A stretch of 64,000 nt of DNA. Origin: Macrostomum hystrix (taxonomy: Eukaryota; Platyhelminthes; Macrostomidae). Positions 10,730-22,611 of this stretch are shown piece by piece (position 1 is the stretch's first letter; the number at the start of each line of letters is the position of its first letter). The stretch lies in contig CATNEN010000039.1 of assembly GCA_950097015.1 (NCBI GenBank), forward strand, positions 18,717,501 through 18,781,500. Reading direction: 5' to 3'. The notes under the pieces are model-generated. The model made no database searches. It saw only the letters and a list, made by a program, of their open reading frames with translations, and was not told the origin of the DNA. The position numbers were made by a program, and so were the translations under genes.

Positions 10730-12713
10730 CGTATGTCTAACATTGTCTAATGTCTAACAGGTTAAGAAACCGCTCTAATGTCTAACACTGTCTGATGTCT
10801 AACACTGTCTGATGTCTAACACTGTCTGATGTCTAACACTGTCTGATGTCTAACACTGTCTGATGTCTAACACTGTCTGATGTCTTACACTGTCTGATGT
10901 CTAACAGTGTCTGATGTCTAACAGTGTCTGATGTCTAACAGCGTCTGATGTCTTACACTGTCTGATGTCTAACAGTGTCTAATGTCTAACACTGTCTGAT
11001 GTCTAACAGTGTCTGATGTCTAACACTGTCTGATGTCTAACAGTGTCTGATGTCTAACACTGTCTGATGTCTAACAGTGTCTGATGTCTAACAGTGTCTG
11101 ATGTCTAACAGCGTCTGATGTCTTACACTGTCTGATGTCTAACAGTGTCTGATGTCTAACAGTGTCTGATGTCTAAATCTGTCTGATGTCTAACAGTGTC
11201 TGATGTCTTACACTGTCTGATGTCTAACAGTGTCTGATGTCTAACACTGTCTGATGTCTAACACTGTCTGATGTCTAACAGTGTCTGATGTCTAACACTG
11301 TCTGATGTCTAACAGTGTCTGATGTCTAACAGTGTCTGATGTCTAACAGCGTCTGATGTCTTACACTGTCTGATGTCTAACAGTGTCTGATGTCTAACAG
11401 TGTCTGATGTCTAACACTGTCTGATGTCTAACAGTGTCTGATGTCTAACACTGTCTGATGTCTAACAGTGTCTGATGTCTAACAGTGTCTGATGTCTAAC
11501 ACTGTCTGATGTCTTACACTGTCTGATGTCTAACAGTGTCTGATGTCTAACAGTGTCTGATGTCTAAAACTGTCTGATGTCTAACAGTGTCTGATGTCTA
11601 ACACTGTCTGATGTCTAACAGTGTCTGATGTCTAACACTGTCTGATGTCTAACACTGTCTGATGTCTAACACTGTCTGATGTCTAACACTGTCTGATGTC
11701 TAACAGTGTCTGATGTCTAACAGTGTCTGATGTCTAACACTGTCTGATGTCTTACACTGTCTGATGTCTAACAGTGTCTGATGTCTAACAGTGTCTGATG
11801 TCTAAAACTGTCTGATGTCTAACAGTGTCTGATGTCTAACACTGTCTGATGTCTAACAGTGTCTGATGTCTAACAGTGTCTGATGTCTAACACTGTCTGA
11901 TGTCTAACAGTGTCTGATGTCTAACACTGTCTGATGTCTAACACTGTCTGATGTCTAACAGTGTCTGATGTCTAACAGTGTCTGATGTCTAAAACTGTCT
12001 GATGTCTAACAGTGTCTGATGTCTAACACTGTCTGATGTCTAACAGTGTCTGATGTCTAACAGCGTCTGATGTCTAACACTGTCTGATGTCTAACAGTGT
12101 CTGATGTCTAAATCTGTCTGATGTCTAACAGCGTCTGATGTCTTACACTGTCTGATGTCTAACAGTGTCTGATGTCTAACACTGTCTGATGTCTAACAGT
12201 GTCTGATGTCTAACAGTGTCTGATGTCTAACAGCGTCTGATGTCTTACACTGTCTGATGTCTAACAGTGTCTGATGTCTAACAGTGTCTGATGTCTAAAA
12301 CTGTCTGATGTCTAACAGTGTCTGATGTCTAACACTGTCTGATGTCTAACAGTGTCTGATGTCTAACAGCGTCTGATGTCTAACAGTGTCTGATGTCTAA
12401 CAGTGTCTGATGTCTAAATCTGTCTGATGTCTAACAGTGTCTGATGTCTTACACTGTCTGATGTCTAACAGTGTCTGATGTCTAACACTGTCTGATGTCT
12501 AACACTGTCTGATGTCTAACACTGTCTGATGTCTAACAGTGTCTGATGTCTAACACTGTCTGATGTCTAACAGTGTCTGATGTCTAACAGTGTCTGATGT
12601 CTAACAGTGTCTGATGTCTAACAGTGTCTGATGTCTAACAGTGTCTGATGTCTAACACTGTCTGATGTCTAACAGTGTCTGATGTCTAACAGTGTCTGAT
12701 GTCTAACAGTTGA
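10730..12713. repeat. 17-bp minisatellite, about 117 copies
   Basis: Unit GTCTGATGTCTAACACT or its AACAGT version, with rarer TTACACT, AACAGCG and AAATCT types distributed in recurring blocks. The 17-bp length rotates the frame, and stops (TGA, TAA) are frequent. Non-coding. Confidence 0.97.
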
Positions 12714-13293
12714 AGAAACAGTTCCAATATCAAACGCTAATGTAAGAATTTCAGAAATTATTAAGTTCTGAAACTTTGATGATATCAGTTGACCTTCTCA
12801 TAGTTAATTAATTAAGTTCTAACGTTTTTATGGGGTCAAGTAGTCATATTTTGGGGCATTGGTTTAGTATTTTAATGAAAAGTTGAATAGAATTAATAAG
12901 TAGAATATAGAAAAAAAACATAATTTTTATTATACCAATTCTAACTGAAATGAATTGTATATTATGAAACAAAACATTGCTTTTACTCTCATTAAGTATA
13001 GATTTCAGATTTTGCAACAAAATGCCATGGTGATACGACAGCTGAAAGTATCCGCAATGGGACAGTTATCTTCAATCGGCAACAGACTGCTGCTAAATTT
13101 GCTAGCAGAAAAAAATGAATAGATAAATTTGCATTGCTGCGATGCTGAATTGGGTGGCATCAAGACAAGAGTATCAGCGTCAGCGAGGGGAATCGTGAAG
13201 GGGAAGACGGATATGAAATTATAAATAGTTCTGAAAATATGGAAAAGAGAGGATGACGCTAAAAAACCGGGAGTAGAAGACAGAGGGAAGAAT
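12714..13293. other. unassigned AT-rich intergenic DNA
   Basis: No open frame, RNA or repeat that I can support. Confidence 0.4.
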
Positions 13294-13299
13294 ATGAAG

Positions 13300-16115
13300 G
13301 GTCTCAGTCTCCATTCTCCCGATTCTCAATCTCCATTCTCCCGATTCTCAATCTCCATTCTCACGATTCTCAATTTCCATTCTCACGATTCTCTATTTCC
13401 ATTCTCCCGATTCTCAATCTCCATTCTCACGATTCTCAATCTCCTTTCTCCCAATTCTCAATCTCCATTCTCACGATTCTCAATATCCATTCTCACGATT
13501 CTCAATCTCGATTCTCCCGATTCTCAATCTCCATTCTCCCGATTCTCAATCTCCATTCTCCCGATTCTCAATCTCCATTATCCCGATTCTCAATCTCCAT
13601 TATCCCGATTCTCAATCTCCATTCTCCCGATTCTCAATATCCATTCTCACGATTCTCAATCTCCATTCTCCCGATTCTCAATCTCCATTCTCCCGATTCT
13701 CAATCTCCATTCTCCCGATTCTCAATCTCCATTCTCCCGATTCTCAATCTCCATTATCCCGATTCTCAATCTCCATTATCCCGATTCTCAATCTCCATTC
13801 TCCCGATTCTCAATATCCATTCTCACGATTCTCAATCTCCATTCTCCCGATTCTCAATATCCATTCTCCCGATTCTCAATCTCCATTCTCCCGATTCTCA
13901 ATCTACATTCTCACGATTCTCAATCTCCATTCTCACCATTCTCAATCTCCATTCTCCCGATTCTCAATCTCCATTCTCACGATTCTCAATCTCCATTCTC
14001 ACGATTCTCAATCTCCATTCTCACGATTCTCAATCTCCATTCTCCCGATTCTCAATCTCCATTCTCACGATTCTCAATCTCCTTTCTCCCGATTCTCAAT
14101 CTCCATTCTCACGATTCTCAATCTCCATTATCCCGATTCTCAATCTCCATTCTCCCGATTCTCAATATCCATTCTCACGATTCTCAATCTCCATTCTCCC
14201 GATTCTCAATCTCCATTATCCCGATTCTCAATCTCCATTATCCCGATTCTCAATCTCCATTCTCCCGATTCTCAATATCCATTCTCACGATTCTCAATCT
14301 CCATTCTCCCGATTCTCAATCTCCATTCTCCCGATTCTCAATCTCCATTCTCCCGATTCTCAATCTCCATTCTCCCGATTCTCAATCTCCATTCTCCCGA
14401 TTCTCAATCTCCATTATCCCGATTCTCAATCTCCATTCTCCCGATTCTCAATATCCATTCTCACGATTCTCAATCTCCATTCTCCCGATTCTCAATATCC
14501 ATTCTCCCGATTCTCAATCTCCATTCTCCCGATTCTCAATCTACATTCTCACGATTCTCAATCTCCATTCTCACCATTCTCAATCTCCATTCTCCCGATT
14601 CTCAATCTCCATTCTCACGATTCTCAATCTCCATTCTCACGATTCTCAATATCCATTCTCACGATTCTCAATCTCGATTCTCCCGATTCTCAATCTCCAT
14701 TCTCCCGATTCTCAATCTCCATTCTCCCGATTCTCAATCTCCATTATCCCGATTCTCAATCTCCATTATCCCGATTCTCAATCTCCATTCTCCCGATTCT
14801 CAATATCCATTCTCACGATTCTCAATCTCCATTCTCCCGATTCTCAATCTCCATTCTCCCGATTCTCAATCTCCATTCTCCCGATTCTCAATCTCCATTC
14901 TCCCGATTCTCAATCTCCATTATCCCGATTCTCAATCTCCATTATCCCGATTCTCAATCTCCATTCTCCCGATTCTCAATATCCATTCTCACGATTCTCA
15001 ATCTCCATTCTCCCGATTCTCAATATCCATTCTCCCGATTCTCAATCTCCATTCTCCCGATTCTCAATCTACATTCTCACGATTCTCAATCTCCATTCTC
15101 ACCATTCTCAATCTCCATTCTCCCGATTCTCAATCTCCATTCTCACGATTCTCAATCTCCATTCTCACGATTCTCAATCTCCATTCTCACGATTCTCAAT
15201 CTCCATTCTCCCGATTCTCAATCTCCATTCTCACGATTCTCAATCTCCTTTCTCCCGATTCTCAATCTCCATTCTCACGATTCTCAATCTCCATTATCCC
15301 GATTCTCAATCTCCATTCTCCCGATTCTCAATATCCATTCTCACGATTCTCAATCTCCATTCTCCCGATTCTCAATCTCCATTCTCCCGATTCTCAATCT
15401 CCATTCTCCCGATTCTCAATCTCCATTCTCCCGATTCTCAATCTCCATTATCCCGATTCTCAATCTCCATTATCCCGATTCTCAATCTCCATTCTCCCGA
15501 TTCTCAATATCCATTCTCACGATTCTCAATCTCCATTCTCCCGATTCTCAATATCCATTCTCACGATTCTCAATCTCCATTCTCCCGATTCTCAATCTCC
15601 ATTCTCACGGTTCTTAATCTCCATTCTCACGATTCTCAATATCCATTTTCACGATTCTCAATCTCCATTCTCAAGACTTTAAAATTAAATTCTCACGATT
15701 CTCAATATCCATTTTCACGATTCTCAATCTCCATTCTCAAGACTTTAAAATTCAATTCTCACGATTCTCAATATCCATTCTCTCGACTCTCGATCTCCAT
15801 TCTCACTATCCTCAATCTCCATTCTCACGATTCTCAATCTCCATTGTCACGATTCTCAATCTCCATTCTCACGATTCTCAATCTCCATTCTCACGATTCT
15901 CAATCTCCATTCTCACGATTCTCAATCTCCATTCTCACGATTCTCAATCTCCATTCTCACGATTCTCAATCTCCATTCTCACGATTCTCAATCTCCATTC
16001 TCACGATTCTCAATCTCCATTCTCACGATTCTCAATCTCCATTCTCACGATTCTCAATCTCCATTGTCACGATTCCTAATCTCCATTCTCATGATTCTCA
16101 ATGTCTATTCTCACT
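13300..16115. repeat. 22-bp minisatellite with higher-order blocks, about 127 copies
   Basis: Unit core CAATCTCCATTCTCCCGATT. Variants (ACGATT, CCATTATC, ATATCC, CTACATTC, CACCATT) recur as blocks. For example, ATCTACATTC occurs at 13901, 14539 and 15067, spacings of exactly 29 and 24 units. The unit has no stop codon in any + frame, which produces a spurious 947-codon frame from ATG 13294. Confidence 0.97.
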
Positions 16116-16880
16116 TTTCTCAACTCTAAATTTCTGAATCCATTTCTAAAGTTTTAAATTTTAATTCCCACGATTCTCAACTGCCATTTCTTAGTAATTT
16201 TAAACTCAGATTGTATATATTCTTTCTTAATAATAAATAACTTAATGTAATAATTTTTATTTTTATTTCTACATTATTTATACCGCATCTCTGAGTAGGC
16301 GCATCACCTTACAGGAGTGTTTCAGGCATCGTTGTGCGGAAAAATGTAAAAAAAAATAGTCAAGGGAAGACTAATGATCTCTTGTACCAGCTCGTAGTCG
16401 GGACACTGAATAATTGAACTTGAAGTCACGAATTCGCACATTACAGCACCAATTGGCCGGTGTGCAGTGTTCAAGAATGAAAAATAATTCTGCAGGAAGT
16501 CTCGCGGGATTGAAAAATCAGCGAGTTGAAGTGGTTCGGTTGGTCCAGTGCGAACCAGTCAAAGGATTATGGCTGCTTATACACATGCGAACATTGTAAA
16601 TAAGTCTTTATCGCCCCCCCCCCTATGTATGGCCCGAGTACATCCGGAATTGAGCTCACTGTTATAAGAGCTCACGATAGCTCCCTTACCTCACTGTGTT
16701 AGCTGGTTGTTTTGGACTTTAAAAAATATGAAAACAGGTGTCGCACAATAACTGATTACTCGCTTTATAATTTTCTCTATGCAGGTCACTTTAAGAAAAC
16801 CAAAAATTTTATTTAAATGTTCAAAATGAGAGATTTATGACAATAAGCAGAAAAAAAGAACACAGGAAAAACGGAAGGAA
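16116..16880. other. unassigned stretch
   Basis: An AT-rich part, then a mixed segment with a short frame at 16414-16599 that lacks recognisable motifs. No supported gene. Confidence 0.35.
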
Positions 16881-16884
16881 CCGG

Positions 16885-17215
16885 GCTGGGAGAACCGGGA
16901 GGGGAGAACCGGGAGGGGAGAACCGGGAGGGGAGAACCGGGAGGGGGAGAACTGGCAGGGGGAGAACCACGAAGAGGAGAACCGGGAGGGGGAGAACCGG
17001 GAGGGGAGAACCAGGAGGGGGAGAACCGGGAGGGGGAGAACCGGCAGGGGGAGAACCAGGAAGAGGAGAACCGGGAGGGGGAGAACCGGGAGGGGAGAAC
17101 CAGGAGGGGGAGAACCGGGAGGGGGAGAACTGGCAGGGGGAGATCCACGAAGAGGAGAACCGGGAGGGGGAGAACCAGAAGGGGAGAACAGGGAGGGGGA
17201 GAATCAGGAAGGATG
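16885..17215. repeat. purine-rich G/A array
   Basis: Units such as GGGAGGGGGAGAACC of about 12-18 bp repeat for some 330 bp with almost no pyrimidines except CC pairs. The G-runs are closely spaced and could form G-quadruplex or triplex structure. Frames on both strands are open only because of composition. Confidence 0.9.
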
Positions 17216-18600
17216 AGAAAGGATGAGAACTTTTACGAGCCAATTCCACAATTATCACTTTTAAATCTTACGAATTTCTAAACATTATATTTTTTACAAC
17301 CGTTTTTACTGTTAAATGAAGATAAGTCTACTGCAGAAGTAGAGTGTGATGGTCATAATTACATAAAATTAATAAATTAATCATATTAATTTGACGCTGC
17401 TTAACATGGTATTTTCTGTGGAAAATTTCCACATATAAAGCCAATAATATCATTAGGGAATGTGATTTATTAGAAACCAAAGCACACGATAAGACGTTAA
17501 AAAATATATATATAATATCATATTTTGAAATGGTTCATAGTTCGAAAATTAAGCCACAATATGATAGAGACTTGTTGCCGCTACATTGCAGAGTAGAAGT
17601 AAACTAATATATTTGTTTTTTTCCACAAATTAATGCATTTAACTTTTTTGTTATACCAATATTGCATTTACTTTGTATAGTTTTACTTTTACATATATGA
17701 AATTATTTTTTTTTATATTTTACAATACGGTGCACAAAACGATACTGCAGATTTTGTTATAGCTGATAGGTTATTCAGACAGATGGACATGGACAAATGG
17801 TCATAATTGATTTAACTTAAAGTTTCAAGTTAAAATTGGTCCGGATATATAAAGTATATCAGACGAAACAATATAAACTAATAGGTATGCCCTAAATAAT
17901 TTAAACAAAAATGTGATCATTACGTGACAACATGTGTGTAAACGGGAAACATGTAATATTAAAACTAAAGTCCTCAAAAGTTCTCAAACGAGAAAAATTA
18001 TGTGCTTTGCAGGAACTTAAATTTTTTACACTTATTGTAAATTACTTATATATATGTTCAGAAAATGTTCAGAAAAATATTAAGTGACAATTAAATGTCA
18101 AACTTTTTATGCGTAATGATAAAAGTATTATAAAAAATGAAAACGACCAGACCAAGTTATAAGTAACAAAGCTGCTTGAAACAATTAGTGGCGAATAAGA
18201 GTTACATCAAGATCTAGTAGAAAATTTGTTTTCCATTTGTGGCGAACGAGTTTTAAAAAAGTGGGTTTATAGCGCGAGTCGCTAGTGAAACGTGAGTTAA
18301 TATAAAAAATCAAGCATAGTGACTTTTGTGGCGCTTGGTTCACCACAATATTTTATATACGTTGCTAAATAAAAACACTTTTACTTAGTTTTTTAATAAC
18401 AAATTAGAAAACTAAAACAAAAAACTGAAGACTTTAACAAATAAAATCGTGTGCCTGCAGTTATTCTCAATTATTCTCGAATTTCGATTCGTGAGAATTG
18501 AGTGATATTAAAAAAAGCGGCAAATGAGACCGATGCGATCCGGTAAAAGAAAGTATTGCCTTTTGTTTAAGTAAATCGACCAATGGAGGAATTTAAGCAC
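17216..18600. other. AT-rich intergenic DNA without visible features
   Basis: About 1.4 kb of AT-rich sequence with stops in all frames. I see no gene, RNA or tandem array. Confidence 0.45.
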
Positions 18601-18606
18601 TATCTA

Positions 18607-18638
<32 letters not shown>

Positions 18639-18650
18639 CGTATTTATCTT
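18607..18650. repeat. (ATCT)n microsatellite
   Basis: A tetranucleotide run of about ten units lies just 3' of the GPCR gene. Confidence 0.9.
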
Positions 18651-18678
18651 TCTATCTATGGATATGTGCACCGCAGTC

Positions 18679-19806
18679 TTAAACTGCCGAGATGTACTGC
18701 GTGATCACGGTCCCACTGCGCTGTTGTGGCAACAGGTTGACCATCGGAATGTTTTCATCATTGTTGAGGCCGTCTTTGTCTACGTCCTCCCGCTGACGAC
18801 GCGTGTCCTGAGGCGTCAGCAGCGGTGGCGCCGGAGGCAGCCAGCCGAGACGGCTCAGCAGCCAATCTGGCAGCAGGCGCAGGGAGCCATCACGGAACTG
18901 CTTGTTGAAGTAGGCGTACAGAATCGGATTGAGGGCGCTGTTAACGTAGGGCATCAAGGATGTGATGTGAGCAGAGTAGGAAGCGTGCTCAGGCGGTATG
19001 AGGCCTCCGTGACCAAGGAAAACATGGAACCAGTGCGGCGCGTAGCAGATAAAATAGCTGAGTATGATGGCGAACACAGTCTTGTTCAACCGGGTCAGGC
19101 ATTGCTGGGCCTGGTTAGGCCCGCCAGTGGCGGCCGCATGTCTGCGCACCTTCCTCTGAATCAGGCCGTAGAAGACTGAAATGAGAACGAGCGGAATCAG
19201 GCAGCCCACAACAAAATTGTAGATCACAAAGTTCAGTCCGTCCTCGGCGATGCTTCTGATGAAGCCAAAGAAATTTCCAACGGTTGTACTGCTGTTGCTA
19301 CCGGTGCTGTTACTACCGAGGACAAGGTGGCCGCAGCTATAGGTGACTTCGTCTCCTTCGCCCCAAGCGGTCACTTTTGAGAACAACCCAATCGGCGTCA
19401 CTAGCAACGCGCCTAGCAGCCAGAGTAGGAGCAGGAATCTCCAAGCGAAACGGCGACTGCGCAGAGAGCTGGAATAATTATTCAGAACCACTGCAATGAA
19501 CCGGTCGAAGGCCATTGCGGTGATGATGAAGATGCTGGCAGTCCAGTTTGTGTAGTGAATGATGTAGAAAGCTTTGCACGCGAAATCGCCCCAGGTCCAG
19601 CTCTGAACACGCGACAGGTGCATCAGCGGAATGATTGACAGCAGGTGAAGTATGTCAGCGGCGGCCAGGTGTCCCAGGTAGATGTTCACAGATTTTTGAT
19701 CGGATTTTATCTTGGCAGCGATCAGGATAACTAGCGAGTTGTCGAGCAGGCCAACAACCAGGATGACACCGAAGAGTGCGAAAATAAAAATATAAAATGG
19801 CGGCAT
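18679..19806 (-). CDS. class A (rhodopsin-like) GPCR, peptide-receptor type
   Basis: Single-exon frame of 375 residues with seven hydrophobic segments. TM1 starts almost at the Met and has the conserved Asn in GLLDNSLVI. TM2 has LAAADI. A Cys lies before TM3 (FACKA). The TM3 end is DRF instead of DRY. TM4 has a Trp, ECL2 has YSCG (disulfide partner), and TM6 is FICYAPHWF, with Tyr where CWxP receptors have Trp. TM7 carries NSALNPILYAYF, the NPxxY motif. ECL2 contains several N-x-S/T sequons. The TM7 text resembles somatostatin/allatostatin-C/opioid-type peptide receptors, so a neuropeptide ligand and G-protein coupling at the plasma membrane are likely but unproven. An extracellular N-terminus is essentially absent. 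An in-frame TAA lies 12 nt upstream, and AATTTTTAAG at that point could be an acceptor, so an upstream exon with the N-terminus is possible. Confidence 0.88.
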   Translation of the reverse strand: MPPFYIFIFALFGVILVVGLLDNSLVILIAAKIKSDQKSVNIYLGHLAAADILHLLSIIPLMHLSRVQSWTWGDFACKAFYIIHYTNWTASIFIITAMAFDRFIAVVLNNYSSSLRSRRFAWRFLLLLWLLGALLVTPIGLFSKVTAWGEGDEVTYSCGHLVLGSNSTGSNSSTTVGNFFGFIRSIAEDGLNFVIYNFVVGCLIPLVLISVFYGLIQRKVRRHAAATGGPNQAQQCLTRLNKTVFAIILSYFICYAPHWFHVFLGHGGLIPPEHASYSAHITSLMPYVNSALNPILYAYFNKQFRDGSLRLLPDWLLSRLGWLPPAPPLLTPQDTRRQREDVDKDGLNNDENIPMVNLLPQQRSGTVITQYISAV

Positions 19807-19949
19807 TGTTGTTTCTTAAAAATTATCAGCAAATTGAGGGATGAAAATTCTGAATATTTCATGCGTTCTGTTTTTTAAATATTATTTCTGGTCGCTACAG
19901 CCACGAACCAATCAAAATGAGTTTAAAACGGTAGCCTAAGTTTTCCGTT

Positions 19950-20300
19950 GGCGGTTCCTGCTGCGATTCTAGCCGTTGTCTTCTGCTGCGATTCTAGTTG
20001 GTGGGTTCTTGCTGCGATTCTAGCCGTTGTCTTCTGCTGCGATTCTAGTTGGTGGGTTCTTGCTGTGATTCTAGCCGTTGTCTTCTGCTGCGATTCTAGT
20101 TGGTGGGTTCTTGCTGCGATTCTAGCCGTTGTCTTCTGCTGCGATTCTAGTTGGTGGGTTCTTGCTGTGATTCTAGCCGTTGTCTTCTGCTGCGATTCTA
20201 GTTGGTGGGTTCTTGCTGCGATTCTAGCCGTTGTCTTCTGCTGCGATTCTAGTTGGTGGGTTCTTGCTGCGATTCTAGCCATTGTCTTCTGCTGCGATGA
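19950..20300. repeat. 51-bp composite array
   Basis: About six copies of a 51-bp unit made of two related halves around GCTGCGATTCTAG. Degenerate copies continue to about 20440. A minus-strand ATG frame (20282-19923, 119 codons, repeats of ARTHQLESQQKTT) is open but lacks a signal peptide or conservation evidence, so it is not called as a gene. Confidence 0.85.
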
Positions 20301-20444
20301 TGAGATGATGGTTGAGATGATGAGATGAAGGAAGAGATGATGGTTCTTGCTGCGATTCTAGCTGTCCGTTCTTGCTGCGATTCTAACTGGCGTTTCCTGC
20401 TGCGATTCCAGCTGTTGTCTTCAACTGCGATTCTATCTCTCTTT

Positions 20445-20856
20445 ATCATTAGCTTGGAAAATCAATATTGACGAATTATTATTTTCTTGTCAAGACAGCT
20501 CTTGTCTCGAGTTCACGAAGCCGCGCCCTATTCTCATTTACCTGTCATTGCATCCTATCAGCCGATATTGGACAGTCGGTTGACAAATCAAGCGCCCTGA
20601 TGTTGGACATTGTTGAAGCCAATTAGCTAGTTGTCATGTGACTGCCTACTTATGATGGGTTATTAGCTTACTTACAAAACGGGCCCAAATGAGGATACCG
20701 GATGCAGCTGGGTGTAATTAAACGACAGTAAAAATCTGATCATTTTCTAATTTGGAGGCAAGGTGAAGGCCTGTTTTCAGAATTACGAGTATAATTGAAG
20801 ACGAGAAAAAATGACTGCTTAATTTCGAACGCATTTCTATTTACCTCGCGGGCCGA
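20445..20856. other. unassigned intergenic stretch
   Basis: No supported features. Confidence 0.35.
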
Positions 20857-22168
20857 GATGAGACACGGGAGAGATGAGACACGGGAGAGATGAGACACGG
20901 GAGAGATGAGACACGGGAGAGATGAGACACGGGAGAGATGAGACACGGGAGAGATGAGACACGGGAGAGATGTGACACGGGAGGAAAGATGAGACACGGA
21001 AGAGATGAGACACGGGAGGAGAGTTGAGACACGGGAGGAGAGATGAGACACGGGAAAAGAGTTGAGACACGGAAGAGATGAGACACGGGAGGAGAGATGG
21101 GACACGGGAGGAGAGATGAGACACGGGAGGAGAGTTGAGACACGGAAGAGATGAGACACGGGAGGAGAGTTGAGACACGGGAGGAGAGTTGAGACACGGG
21201 AGGAGAGTTGAGACACGGGAGGAGAGATGAGACACGGGAGGAGAGTTAAGACACGGGAGGAGAGTTGAGACACGGAAGAGATGAGACACGGGAGGAGAGA
21301 TGAGACACGGGAGGAGAGTTGAGACACGGGAGGAGAGTTAAGACACGGGAGGAGAGTTGAGACACGGGAGGAGAGTTGAGACACGGGAGGAGAGTTGAGA
21401 CACGGAAGAGATGAGACACGGGAGGAGAGTTGAGACACGGGAGGAGAGATGAGACACGGGAGGAGAGTTGAGACACGGAAGAGATGAGACACGGGAGGAG
21501 ATATGAGACACGGGAGGAGAGTTGAGACACGGGAGGAGAGTTGAGACACGGAAGAGATGAGACACGGGAGGGGAGATGAGACACGGGAGGAGAGTTGAGA
21601 CACGGGAGGAGAGTTGAGACACGGGAGGAGAGATGAGACACGGGAGGAGAGATGAGACACGGAAGAGATGAGACACGGGAGGAGAGATGAGATATGGGAG
21701 GAGAGATGAGATACGGGAGGAGAGTTGAGACATGGAAGAGATGAGACACGGGAGGAGAGATGAGATATGGGAGGAGAGATGAGATACGGGAGGAGAGTTG
21801 AGACACGGGAGGAGAGTTGAGACACGGAAGAGATGAGACACGGGAGGAGAGTTGAGACACGGGAGGAGAGTTGAGACACGGAGGAGAGTTGAGACACGGA
21901 GGAGAGTTGAGACACGGGAGGAGAGATGAGACACGGGAGGAGAGTTGAGACACGGAGGAGAGTTGAGACACGGGAGGAGAGATGAGACACGGGAGGAGAG
22001 TTGAGACACGGAGGAGAGTTGAGACACGGGAGGAGAGATGAGACACGGGAGGAGAGTTGAGACACGGGAGAGATGAGACACGGGAGGAGAGTTGAGACAC
22101 GGAAGAGATGAGACACGGGAGGAGAGATGAGACACGGGAGGAGAGTTGAGACACGGAAGAGATGAGAC
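20857..22168. repeat. 16/19-bp minisatellite
   Basis: Unit GAGACACGGGAGGAGAGTT or AGAT (19 bp), with 16-bp GAGACACGGGAGAGAT units clustered at the left end. Roughly 70 copies. Strand-asymmetric (purine-rich + strand). Long minus-strand frames reading SSRVSSLLPCL repeats are compositional. Confidence 0.95.
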
Positions 22169-22611
22169 AGGTCATGTCGAGCCGGAGGGTCAGATGTTGC
22201 TGAATTTTGTCTCCACCGGTAATATGACTGGTATATTAAGTAATTTCTCTTTCAATAACTTTACCATCAATATTCTCGTATTATACACAAGCGAAGAGCA
22301 ATAAGTAGAAAGATAGTCCATTCCGTGTATGTCTCTCTTAGGAAAATAACAGCTGTTATAAGTCTATTAGAAAATATCGTTCGACTATAATGCGAATAGT
22401 GTACTACGAGTTCTATAAACAGTGTGTAAAATTTGAAAATAGAATAGTACAGTTGTAAATGTAGGGGTACCTACATAGTTGCGAACATCAGAACATATCA
22501 AATACATATCGATTTCTGGTCCTTGGGTGCCTTTGCATGCTAAAATCTAAACTACATTCTATAGAAATATTGTGACGTCGAATTAGAAGTCCGGCAGTTT
22601 CTTAGAATGAT
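22169..22611. other. 3' flank of the guanylate cyclase gene
   Basis: Presumably 3' UTR and intergenic DNA on the minus strand. I see no clear AATAAA near the stop. Confidence 0.3.

Noticed and set aside
13294-16137. 947-codon + strand open frame starting with a true ATG
   Set aside because: The 22-bp unit contains no stop in any + frame, so all frames are open. The product just cycles through the same 22 residues, and there is no signal peptide, conserved domain or frame-specific constraint.
19923-20449. Minus-strand ATG frames with ARTHQLESQQKTT repeats upstream of the GPCR
   Set aside because: Repeat-derived, with no signal peptide or dibasic pattern and no phase-compatible splice to the GPCR that I could support.
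20740-22175. Several long minus-strand frames of Ser/Leu/Pro/Cys repeats
   Set aside because: Compositional by-product of a 19-bp purine-rich array; three overlapping frames are all open.
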